From contig JBAOHO010000009.1 in the NCBI GenBank assembly GCA_037045355.1, forward strand, positions 124,001 to 188,000: DNA of 64,000 nt, in the 5' to 3' direction. Positions 1-6,189 of the stretch are shown piece by piece. The position numbers were made by a program, and so were the translations under genes. Source of the DNA: Candidatus Nanopelagicales bacterium (GTDB lineage: Bacteria; Actinomycetota; Actinomycetes; S36-B12; GCA-2699445). The notes below the pieces were generated by a model. It was not told the origin of the DNA and ran no database searches. It saw only the letters and a list, made by a program, of their open reading frames with translations. Numbering within the stretch: position 1 is the stretch's first letter; every line of letters starts with the position of its first letter.

Positions 1-350
1 GTCATCTTCGCGGTAGCCGATCGTTTCGCGGCGTGAGCGACATCGGCCTCTCGGCGCAGGTCGTGCAGCCGGGCCAGGTCGGCGGCAGGCACCCGAGCCC
101 GCGACGGCTCGTGATCGAGGTACTGCACACCGATTCCGGCCGCCTCAGCGGCCAGGATCAGTTCCCGGCGCCGGTCGTCGTACTCCACTCCCGCCTGCGC
201 GTAGTCCCGTACGGCCGCGATCAGCGCGGCATCGTCGGACCAGCGCGCGCTCTCGGCCAGGAAACGCATGGCACGGTCGTTCGCCGCGCCCCCGAACGTC
301 GGGGCGTCGGCGATCGCGTCGGCCAGTGACTTCGATCTGGACTTGCTCAT
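1..350 (-). CDS. Hypothetical protein, 3' end cut by window edge
   Basis: The ATG at 350 has a GAGGA ribosome site about 8 bases upstream. It opens a frame that stays open to the first base of the window, giving at least 116 residues; the C-terminus is missing. The product is hydrophilic and rich in Ala, Arg and Asp, looks helical, and has no signal peptide or membrane segment. I do not recognise a family. Its start overlaps the stop of the preceding gene as ATGA, so the two are probably translated together as part of the element's leftward operon. Confidence 0.55.
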   Translation of the reverse strand, partial: MSKSRSKSLADAIADAPTFGGAANDRAMRFLAESARWSDDAALIAAVRDYAQAGVEYDDRRRELILAAEAAGIGVQYLDHEPSRARVPAADLARLHDLRREADVAHAAKRSATAKM

Positions 351-691
351 GCGGATGTCCTCATCTCAGATTCGTAGGCCGCCCGAGCGGCGGGGGTGAG
401 TCGAAATGCGGTCCAGCCCAGGTGTCGGCCACGCTCCGTGATCCCGCTCAAGACCATGTTCTGCATCGCGGATCGGACCGCGTTTCGGTTCCGGTCCGAC
501 TGAACCAACCCGATGGCCACCGTCACATCGTCAGGACGCCAGAACTGCTCCGGGTCCGCGGCGACCAGGTGCGCGAACACAGCGGCGGTGATGCCGCGTC
601 GGGTCGGGGCGATCGGTAGGCGCACGTGGTGACCGTAACTCAGATGGGAATCATTCTCAATAGCAGTAAGTGACAAACGGCGGGCTTGCAT
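347..691 (-). CDS. Small hypothetical protein, possibly winged-helix
   Basis: This is a leftward frame of up to 114 residues. The core (from about residue 23, VRLPIAPTRRGITAAVFAHL, to FRLTPAARAAYESEMRTSA) reads like a small winged-helix or HTH protein: a helix, a short turn, an RSAMQNMVLSGITERG recognition-like segment and a beta-wing-like RHLGWTAFRL. That is a fold guess, not a family match. The start is uncertain. The ATG at 691 has only a weak AAGGG near it, and the GTG at 625 would leave the AT-richer 626-690 stretch as a promoter. The stop overlaps the next start (ATGA). In context it is an accessory gene of the mobile element. Confidence 0.45.
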   Translation of the reverse strand: MQARRLSLTAIENDSHLSYGHHVRLPIAPTRRGITAAVFAHLVAADPEQFWRPDDVTVAIGLVQSDRNRNAVRSAMQNMVLSGITERGRHLGWTAFRLTPAARAAYESEMRTSA

Positions 692-1016
692 CGGCCCTTA
701 GGCGCAGTGCGTGGTGGGGGCCGGGGGGACGCGAGAGGCGGGGGCGCCCCAGAGCCCGACCAGTGGGAACACACAGGAATCCGGGTGGACCGGTGTCGGT
801 CCTGGGGCGGCAGTTGTTCTTGAGTTCGTTGCGCTGCCGGGCAGGCCGGGGCCACGTGCGGTGGATCGGGGAGGTTGGGCCGACTTCGCCCCATCGCATA
901 TTGCAGAGCGTAGGCTCGAGGTCACGGGGCGCAGTCAAGGCTCCGGCCGCAGCGTTGAAATCAACGGCGCAGTGGGTAGTCGAGCGTTGGAAATCCAACG
1001 GGAAAGTTCAAGAACA
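692..1016. other. Gene-free 325-bp stretch upstream of the collagen-like gene
   Basis: Frames here are open on both strands but have shadow-like Pro/Gly/Arg composition and no ribosome sites, so I see no gene. The only clear structure is the pair of inverted repeats at 953-1000, listed separately. The stretch separates the leftward gene at 347-691 from the rightward gene at 1017, so it should contain divergent promoters. I could not identify convincing -35/-10 boxes. Confidence 0.4.
953..1000 (+). promoter_or_regulatory. Twin palindromes, candidate operator of the collagen-like gene
   Basis: Two perfect inverted repeats of the same family are present: CGTTGAAATCAACG (953-966) and CGTTGGAAATCCAACG (985-1000). 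Both have an AAAT centre and CGTTG/CAACG arms. Their centres are 33 bp apart, about three helical turns, which would place two bound dimers on one DNA face. They end 17 bp before the start codon at 1017 and overlap the likely promoter/leader, so repression is the simplest reading. The binding protein is unknown. Confidence 0.5.
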
Positions 1017-1562
1017 ATGAAGACACATCAGCGTTTTGCTATGGCACTGGGGATCGCGGCGACTTCGGCAGCCGTTTGCTTCTCGGCCGTCTCGCTAGCA
1101 ACGGCGGACGACGGGTGGACAACCCAGTCAGCGACTGAGGAAGTCGCTCTCGGTCGTGACATTGACGCCATGCATGAGCAGGCAGAGGCCAGAGCGAAGC
1201 GATCACAAGCGCGAGTCGCGAAACTGGATCAGACCATGACCGCAACTGGCAAGAAGGGCCCGCGCGGTCCGCGCGGTCCGCGGGGGCCGGCAGGGCCGCA
1301 AGGACCATCCGGTGTGCTGAACATCTACTCGGTCGTTTCACCCACGTTCACTGTGAGCACCAACGGAAGCGGCGATTACACAGCGACCTGCACATCGGGC
1401 GGAAAAGCCATCAGCGGAGGCTTCATCCAGGCGGATACGCCAAACTTCTGGCTCAGCACATCGATCGTTGGCAACTCTGAGGGCGAATGGATCTACAGCG
1501 TCACGAACGGGAGTAGCGTGTTCACCGCATCAGTCTTCTTTGAGACGATTTGCGCCTTGTAG
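1017..1562 (+). CDS. Secreted collagen-like protein
   Basis: This is a 181-residue protein starting at ATG 1017; a GGAAAG sequence lies about 10 bases upstream, and longer in-frame extensions lack a ribosome site and have non-coding composition. Residues 1-30 form a signal peptide (MKTHQRF, hydrophobic core, cleavage near LATA/DDG). Residues 38-75 are charged and helical, a possible coiled coil. Residues 81-98 are six Gly-X-Y triplets (GPRGPRGPRGPAGPQGPS). Residues 99-181 form a Ser/Thr/Gly-rich, beta-like domain with two cysteines. Coiled coil, short collagen rod and head together are typical of bacterial collagen-like trimers. It is the only rightward gene of the element here, so it may be a cargo gene under its own control. 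Function is unknown. Confidence 0.75.
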   Translation: MKTHQRFAMALGIAATSAAVCFSAVSLATADDGWTTQSATEEVALGRDIDAMHEQAEARAKRSQARVAKLDQTMTATGKKGPRGPRGPRGPAGPQGPSGVLNIYSVVSPTFTVSTNGSGDYTATCTSGGKAISGGFIQADTPNFWLSTSIVGNSEGEWIYSVTNGSSVFTASVFFETICAL

Positions 1563-1764
1563 CCGCTGCCGCGGCGGACCATCCGGGATTCCTAAGTGGT
1601 CCCGGCTGGGCCGCCCCGGGTACTCAGGCAACCCCGACGGTCCCGCGGCGTCCTGGCATCGGTCCGCCAGTACGGGAGCAGACGGGGCAGAGGCTGCAAG
1701 CGGTGGAGTTGTGTGTGTGTTGGATCAGTGTCGGTCAGTTGTCTTCCAACTTGTCCGGGTACTC

Positions 1765-2124
1765 CTACTTACGCCAGTTCCGCTTGTCGATTACGTAGAC
1801 GCCAGCGGCTACTTCGGTGATAACCAATCTTGACGGAGCCCGCGCGCTGCAGGCTGTGGTGACTTCCTGCTGAAAGTCGGCAATCAATACGTCGTCGGGC
1901 AGAGCGGGCTCGATGCCGTCCACGTCACGAGCGCTAGTCAACATGTCCGCTGCGGCAACGCGCTGCTGGTCAGATGTCATGTCGTCGTTCCAGTCGGCGC
2001 ATGTTGTGTTGGCGTAGGACTTGGTCCAGGTCTGCTCGAACCTGCTACTCGTGCTGCCGCCGGAACATCCGGCCAACATGATCGCGATAGAGCCGACGAC
2101 AAGGAGACGGTTCAACGAAGCCAT
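1765..2124 (-). CDS. Small lipoprotein, HdeA-like
   Basis: This is a 119-residue lipoprotein. The N-terminus has a hydrophobic segment ending in the lipobox LAGC, with the lipidated cysteine at residue 20, so it should be anchored to the outer face of the membrane. The mature part contains TTCADWNDDMTSDQQRVAAA and a second cysteine (TTACSA), a two-cysteine helical layout reminiscent of HdeA-type acid-stress chaperone homologues found in actinobacteria and their phages. That link is by resemblance only. No strong ribosome site is seen upstream of ATG 2124 (a G-rich run lies 6-10 bases away). It lies in the element's leftward gene series. Confidence 0.7.
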   Translation of the reverse strand: MASLNRLLVVGSIAIMLAGCSGGSTSSRFEQTWTKSYANTTCADWNDDMTSDQQRVAAADMLTSARDVDGIEPALPDDVLIADFQQEVTTACSARAPSRLVITEVAAGVYVIDKRNWRK

Positions 2125-2179
2125 TCGGAAACCCCCGTTCGTGAACTCTTTGCCAGCCTACCGATTCTTCAACGTCGGC

Positions 2180-2352
2180 ACCTAGTTGACCGGGACCACC
2201 GTTGGGCGACGAGGCGGTGGGAGTCGACCCATCCATGTGGACACCGCACAGCATCTTCGATTCCGGCACGATCAACTGGCAGCCGCGTTGCAGGCAGCCC
2301 GAGCGCGGGTCGGGGTAGCCGAACTCCAGTTTCGGTGCGGCGACGGTGGTTA
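2180..2352 (-). other. Possible Cys/His zinc-knuckle coding stretch without a clear start
   Basis: In one leftward frame this stretch reads KLEFGYPDPRSGCLQRGC and then SKMLCGVHMDG, giving a C-x4-C-x10-C-x2-H pattern typical of small zinc-binding proteins. The surrounding composition is protein-like. No ATG, GTG or TTG start exists at a suitable place after the stop of the gene ending at 2350, and the frame runs on into the lipoprotein gene. It may be a gene damaged by a single-base shift like its neighbours, or a fortuitous reading. Confidence 0.3.
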
Positions 2353-2619
2353 TGGCGTGCCCTTTGCGTAGCGGGCCAGATACCGCGCCGCGACGGTCGC
2401 CGTCATCGGGCCGGATGCGTCGCGGTCGCTCGGGTGCCACACGATGCGGGGCTGGCCGACTGCGACCAGCGCGCCCGTGGCGCCACGGACGAAGGGCTGG
2501 CCGCTGGCGTCGAACGCGGCCACCCTCCGCGTGTAGACCGGAGCGTCGCTCGTCGGGTCGCCGTCGCGGGTGAAGGTGACGCGGTAGCCGCCGCCGGGTT
2601 GGTAGTTGTAGTTCCTCAT
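2350..2619 (-). CDS. Small hypothetical protein of the element
   Basis: This is an 89-residue protein starting at ATG 2619, with an AAAGGA ribosome site 7 bases upstream. The sequence (MRNYNYQPGGGYRVTFTRDG, then PVYTRRVAAFDASGQPFV and later MTATVAARYLARYAKG) alternates beta-like strands and ends in an amphipathic helix. It has no cysteines, signal peptide or membrane segment, and I recognise no family. The start overlaps the stop of the upstream zinc-ribbon reading frame as ATGA, which supports both the chosen start and co-translation. Confidence 0.6.
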   Translation of the reverse strand: MRNYNYQPGGGYRVTFTRDGDPTSDAPVYTRRVAAFDASGQPFVRGATGALVAVGQPRIVWHPSDRDASGPMTATVAARYLARYAKGTP

Positions 2620-2787
2620 CGAGATGTCCTTTCGTCGTTCGGCTCGTGGAGATCGTGCTGGGGTTCCGGGCAGCCCGGATGGGTGGCGATGCCCGCCACC
2701 GCCAAAGCCACGGCCATGGGAGCGCCGCAGTACTCGCAGGGCGGGCCCGTAGGTGACCCGGATTCCGGGGTCGGTGGTGGTGGTCAT
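2616..2787 (-). pseudogene. Small zinc-ribbon protein with a one-base frameshift
   Basis: ATG 2787 has a strong GGAAGGA ribosome site 8 bases upstream and begins MTTTT. One base later in phase the frame reads PESGSPTGPPCEYCGAPM and continues to HPGCPEPQHDLHEPN, with C-x2-C and H-x2-C pairs like a zinc ribbon. Its TGA stop overlaps the next ATG at 2619 exactly as ATGA. In the unshifted frame the reading passes through low-complexity Arg/Gly/Pro sequence into the next gene. The simplest explanation is one extra base after the four ACC codons. Removing it gives a compact protein of about 56 residues. Whether this is real decay or a consensus error cannot be told here. Confidence 0.5.
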
Positions 2788-2850
2788 GGAGTGGGTCCTT
2801 CCGGTAGTCGATTCGAAGGTCATTTCGCCCGCGCCGAGGGGGGCGGAGCA

Positions 2851-2887
2851 GGGGGTACGTAGGGGGTACGCGTACCCCCTACCCCCG
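2851..2887. repeat. GGGGGTACG half-site cluster with 24-bp perfect palindrome
   Basis: Half-sites GGGGGTACG lie at 2851-2859 and 2862-2870 and face CGTACCCCC at 2871-2879. Positions 2859-2882 form a perfect 24-bp palindrome centred on CG|CG (core AGGGGGTACGCGTACCCCCT). It lies between the replication protein gene and the zinc-ribbon gene. Possible roles are a protein-binding array, a replication origin element or a transcript hairpin. Confidence 0.7.
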
Positions 2888-2965
2888 CGCGACAACACCG
2901 CCACCGACGCGGGCCGCCACGCTTAGATAGATAGATTTCTTCATCTACGTGTACGGGCCAGGTCA

Positions 2966-3006
2966 GGGGGGTAGGGGGTACGCGTACCCCCGTACCCCCT
3001 ACCCCT
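2966..3006. repeat. Second GGGGGTACG half-site cluster
   Basis: A perfect 18-bp palindrome, GGGGGTACGCGTACCCCC, occupies 2974-2991. It is followed by a third half-site CGTACCCCC at 2991-2999 and a partial repeat TACCCC. This is the same 9-bp half-site as the cluster about 110 bp to the left, with a different number and spacing of copies. It begins 14 bases beyond the stop of the Prim-Pol gene (3020). Confidence 0.7.
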
Positions 3007-3019
3007 TGCGCTGGCGGTG

Positions 3020-5290
3020 TCACGGCTTCACCCGGCCCGGCGTCATGCGGGCGACCGTCTCGGTGGGCTTGGTCGGGTGGGGCCGTTCATCCACGACGAT
3101 CCACCCCGCCCTCCGAGCGATCGCCAGGGCTTCATCCCAGAACGCCAGCAGACCGTCCTGGCTGGCCCGACCCTTCGCACACTTCCGGACGCACCCGTCC
3201 GGTCGATCGCGGTGGTGAGTGTGCACGTGGCGCGCGATCCGTTGCGCGAGCCGCTGCGGGCCGGTGTCGTCGCTGATCCGCTGAGCAACGGCGGCCTGTC
3301 GAGCCTGTCGCAGTCCACGGTGTTCGTCATCGGCTTTCGCCCGTGCCTGACGGTCGGCGTGGGCGTACTTCAACGCGACGGCCGACATCGCTTGCAGATG
3401 GCCGCTGATCGCCCAGTCATCGCCGGTGATGTCGTGGCGGCCGTCCATCAGTGCCAGCAGCGCGGACACTTTCAACCGTTGCAGGTTGTCGTGCTGACCG
3501 TCGCCGTTGCTGCCCAGCGGCGCCCAGGACGTAGCGACGGCGTGGCGGGCGTCGTCGATGTGGTCCGCGATGTCGTCGGGCACGGTGATCGCGGTCAGGT
3601 GGCGACCACCGCCGAGAGGGGGGCGTGGAAGTTCCAGAGGTCCGGGCCACTCGGGGCGGTCGCGGCGCCTGGGAATCGAGGGGTCCACCAGCGGCGCCCA
3701 CAGGAAGCGTTGCGGGGTCCCGGCGTCAGCGTGCTGCAACAGCCCGTCCGCCTTGCCCACTTGCACGCCGACCACTACGGACAGCCGGTAGCCGTGGGCG
3801 GCCATCTCGGCCCGCTTGGTCGGGTCCGCGTACGGCTGGGACAGTTTGCTGCCCATCCATGCGGAGTTCAGCAGGCCCAGAAGGGTGGAGCCGCCGCGCT
3901 CGGTTTGCGGCGTCAGCGACGCCACTTCATCGACTTGCACGGCCATGGCGGTGTCGCGTTGCACCCACTTCTTGACCCCCTTGTCATAGGCGCCGTACTG
4001 ACGCAGCAGACCCTCGCCAGAGGCCACCCCGGGATTCAAGGTGCCCCACGTGGCCAGGTCTTCGGCCACAGCCAACGTGGACGACTTGCCAGCGCCCGAG
4101 CGCCCGAGCAGGGCAACGTACAGATTCAGCGAGACGTGACCGCCGACGATGGGCGGCAGGACGTGACGCGGGTCGATCTCGGCGCAGTAGCGCGCCAGGA
4201 ATGCCGCCAGGACGGCCGGGGCGGAGACACCACGGGCGTAGGCGGCTGCGCGCAGATGCTCCAGCCATCCACGCTCGTTCCACACGGAATCCAGCGCCCC
4301 CGCCGGATTCGGTCCGCCAGGACTCTCACCGTCGCCGGTCGAGCCCTTCCACTCGTCGATCCTCCGCACCCGCCCGCTCCGCCACTCGGCCTGCGCCTGA
4401 GCGCGGGCGGTATGGACTTGTTCCAGCACCTCCTGCGGCCAGGTGTCGAACGGCGATTCGGGCACCTCTCCGTCATCGACCATCGCGGCGGCGGCGGCCT
4501 CGATCGCCGTGCACATCTTCTGGAAGTCGCCGTCGTACCGGGACTGCGCCAAGCACCACGCAGCGGTCATCGGAACACCGGGTTCGGCCCAGTCCACGGA
4601 ACTGGAGTGGATCACCACCACACCGCGCAGGCAGTTGCCGGACTGATCGGACTCGGCACCGGGGCGCACGAACACCACCGCACCATCAGGGCGAGTGCCC
4701 ACCACTTCCCAGGCATCAGGCAGGACGCAGGGCACCGGCAGCGACCCGTCCGCCACCGCGTCCGTGATGACCGCCCCGCTGCCGGTCAGACCGGATCCTT
4801 CCGGGGGCCGGTCCTGTCGATTCTGGCGGCGCCGTTCGGCGTCGGACGGTTCATGCAACTCGCGGATCGGGGCCACGAGCACCTCGTACTCATCACGGGT
4901 CAGTTCGTGCACCTGCCAGTCATCGGGCAGCCGGGGCCGTCCGGGGCCGTGGATGACGGCGTACTGGCGATGACGGCGCAACTCGGCGAGCAGGGTGTCC
5001 GTGCCGTCAACCGCCCGGCGCGCCAGCACGGTGTCTGCGGGCAGATCGCCCGCCGTGATGCGCAGGTACGCGTGCCGCCCGCCGTTGCGGGACCTCTGTT
5101 GACAGGACTCGGGCAAGCGGTCGAACACGCCACTGATCTGTGGGAAGTCCATGCCCGCGCTCTCCGCGTCGATGGTCACGGTCCGAGTCACGGACGACGA
5201 CAACACCGCCCAGCCGTGCACAGTGGCACCGCGCTTGCCGACGCCGTGCGAGATCCACTGACGGACGTCATCAGCGCTGGCAGGCTCCAT
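3020..5290 (-). CDS. Prim-Pol/P-loop ATPase replication protein (main part)
   Basis: From ATG 5290 this gives 756 residues. The first part (EPASADDVRQWISHG, then TVTIDAESAG and GGRHAYLRI) resembles the rear of a bifunctional primase-polymerase domain. A P-loop ATPase follows, with Walker A LLGRSGAGKSS near residue 393 and Walker B AVQVDEVAS near residue 448, as in helicase-like proteins encoded with element primases. The C-terminal 150 residues are Arg/His-rich with a possible winged helix. Such proteins start replication of plasmids and integrative elements. The missing front of the Prim-Pol domain is read in another phase just upstream (5290-5436), joined as TGATG, so one gene was probably split by a lost base. 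It ends 14 bases before the GGGGGTACG arrays. Confidence 0.75.
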   Translation of the reverse strand: MEPASADDVRQWISHGVGKRGATVHGWAVLSSSVTRTVTIDAESAGMDFPQISGVFDRLPESCQQRSRNGGRHAYLRITAGDLPADTVLARRAVDGTDTLLAELRRHRQYAVIHGPGRPRLPDDWQVHELTRDEYEVLVAPIRELHEPSDAERRRQNRQDRPPEGSGLTGSGAVITDAVADGSLPVPCVLPDAWEVVGTRPDGAVVFVRPGAESDQSGNCLRGVVVIHSSSVDWAEPGVPMTAAWCLAQSRYDGDFQKMCTAIEAAAAAMVDDGEVPESPFDTWPQEVLEQVHTARAQAQAEWRSGRVRRIDEWKGSTGDGESPGGPNPAGALDSVWNERGWLEHLRAAAYARGVSAPAVLAAFLARYCAEIDPRHVLPPIVGGHVSLNLYVALLGRSGAGKSSTLAVAEDLATWGTLNPGVASGEGLLRQYGAYDKGVKKWVQRDTAMAVQVDEVASLTPQTERGGSTLLGLLNSAWMGSKLSQPYADPTKRAEMAAHGYRLSVVVGVQVGKADGLLQHADAGTPQRFLWAPLVDPSIPRRRDRPEWPGPLELPRPPLGGGRHLTAITVPDDIADHIDDARHAVATSWAPLGSNGDGQHDNLQRLKVSALLALMDGRHDITGDDWAISGHLQAMSAVALKYAHADRQARAKADDEHRGLRQARQAAVAQRISDDTGPQRLAQRIARHVHTHHRDRPDGCVRKCAKGRASQDGLLAFWDEALAIARRAGWIVVDERPHPTKPTETVARMTPGRVKP

Positions 5291-5436
5291 CACGTAGTCC
5301 CGACCACCGTGGCGCCACTGACCGGTTGGCGCTTCTTGCGCCCCACGGGGTAGAGCGCCAACGCGTTGGCCAGGAGGATGGCGGCGGCGCGTTGCAGTTC
5401 GGCCGGGTCGGAGGGGTTGAACGAGACCTTCCTCAT
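5290..5436 (-). CDS. N-terminal fragment of the Prim-Pol protein
   Basis: This is a 48-residue frame from ATG 5436, MRKVSFNPSDPAELQRAAAI and then LALYPVGRKKRQPVSG, which looks like the front of a Prim-Pol domain (helix, strand with a YPV-like turn, basic K/R run, PVSG). Its TGA at 5292-5290 overlaps the ATG of the main part (TGATG). Restoring one base near 5293-5310 would fuse the two into a protein of about 805 residues. Reinitiation at the overlap is an alternative, but a single conserved domain split at this point argues for a frameshift. Its own start overlaps the stop of the 32-residue ORF upstream. Confidence 0.6.
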   Translation of the reverse strand: MRKVSFNPSDPAELQRAAAILLANALALYPVGRKKRQPVSGATVVGTT

Positions 5437-5531
5437 GCGCCCCCCCCGAGCGATTCGGCGGTGGAGGGGACTGCAACATGGTCGGCGAGCCGCAGCGTCG
5501 CGATGACCCGATCGAGTTGCTCATCGGTCAT
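5433..5531 (-). CDS. 32-residue ORF in the element operon
   Basis: ATG 5531 opens MTDEQLDRVIATLRLADHVA and a short Ser/Gly tail, 32 residues in all. It overlaps the end of the Xis-like gene by 11 bases, and its stop overlaps the Prim-Pol start as ATGA, so the three reading frames form a tightly coupled chain. The sequence is one amphipathic helix. It may be a tiny regulatory protein or only a coupling leader. No family is recognised. Confidence 0.4.
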   Translation of the reverse strand: MTDEQLDRVIATLRLADHVAVPSTAESLGGGA

Positions 5532-5854
5532 CGGTGGCGCCGCGTCCAGCAGACGTTGCAATAGCAGGTTTCATCTCGACCCCGAGCGTGTTGCTCGGGG
5601 TCTCCTGTGCCGCGCTCATCAGGCGGTGGCAGGCGATATCCGGGTGCGCGGGCATAGGAATCCCGAGCAGTTCGTACAGTCCGGCGACGGGGATGACGAT
5701 GCGCCGGTCACTCACACGCACGGAGGGGATGAGTCCCTGACTGCACCGACCTGGTGGGCGCTGGCGGCGAGACAGGCCGAGGATCTCGCGCGGCCTCGGT
5801 GATGGTCACGACGGGCGTCTCGTACGGACTGGGAAGCGGTCGAGTTGCAGGCAT
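5521..5854 (-). pseudogene. AlpA/Xis-like HTH protein with a one-base frameshift
   Basis: The front, from ATG 5854 (or GTG 5863, four bases after AGAGAGG), reads PYETPVVTITEAA. The rear, in the next phase, reads EILGLSRRQ and then IPSVRVSDRRIVIPVAGLYE. Together they match the layout of excisionase/AlpA-type MerR-like HTH proteins: TITEAAEILGLSRR is the helix-turn-helix, and a wing with RVSDRRIVIP follows. One surplus C within 5785-5793 separates the halves; removing it gives an uninterrupted protein of about 110 residues. Such proteins assist excision or activate element genes. It would head the replication operon and act at the repeats upstream. Confidence 0.65.
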
Positions 5855-6189
5855 AGGATGCACGCAGCCTCTCTGTGATGAGTAGGTTGTGCCGTCCGTC
5901 CCTTGTTCGTGCCAATGAATCCGGGGGCGGGCGGCTCTGTCATCGGGAGACTGCACTGCATGTCATCGGGCTGTCCAGCAGGCCGGTTCCCCTTGTGACA
6001 CTTGAACTTTCCGGCCTTACCGGCGGCTAGTTGCGGCTACCGGCGACTACCTGCAACTACTGACCATCGGAGTCCACCAGAGTTCCGTCGCTAGGTGCCG
6101 TTACCACTCGCTATCGATGGCTAGTGCCAGTCACGTTGACGTCACCGGCCGAACTTCAACATTGACCGATTACCGATCATTCTCCGCAG
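5855..6189. promoter_or_regulatory. Element control region with 20-bp-spaced repeats
   Basis: This 335-bp gap lies between the integrase stop and the Xis-like gene and has no convincing gene. It carries TACCGGCGGCTA (6018-6029) and TACCGGCGACTA (6038-6049) exactly 20 bp apart, about two helical turns, and an inverted pair TAGTTGC (6028-6034) and GCAACTA (6053-6059) interleaved with them. Repeats phased on the helix just upstream of an Xis-like gene suggest binding sites for that protein or a repressor, or an accessory excision site. The operon's promoter should lie here; I could not pick its boxes. Confidence 0.4.

Noticed and set aside
711..1016. N-terminal extension of the collagen-like protein
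   Set aside because: The extension lacks a ribosome site and is Gly/Pro/Arg noise. The signal peptide begins exactly at ATG 1017, and the extension would run through the twin palindromes.
3017..5353. Long rightward open frame of 778 codons opposite the Prim-Pol gene
   Set aside because: It is the antisense shadow of a high-GC gene. It has no ribosome site or recognisable domain, and the leftward frame carries Walker motifs.
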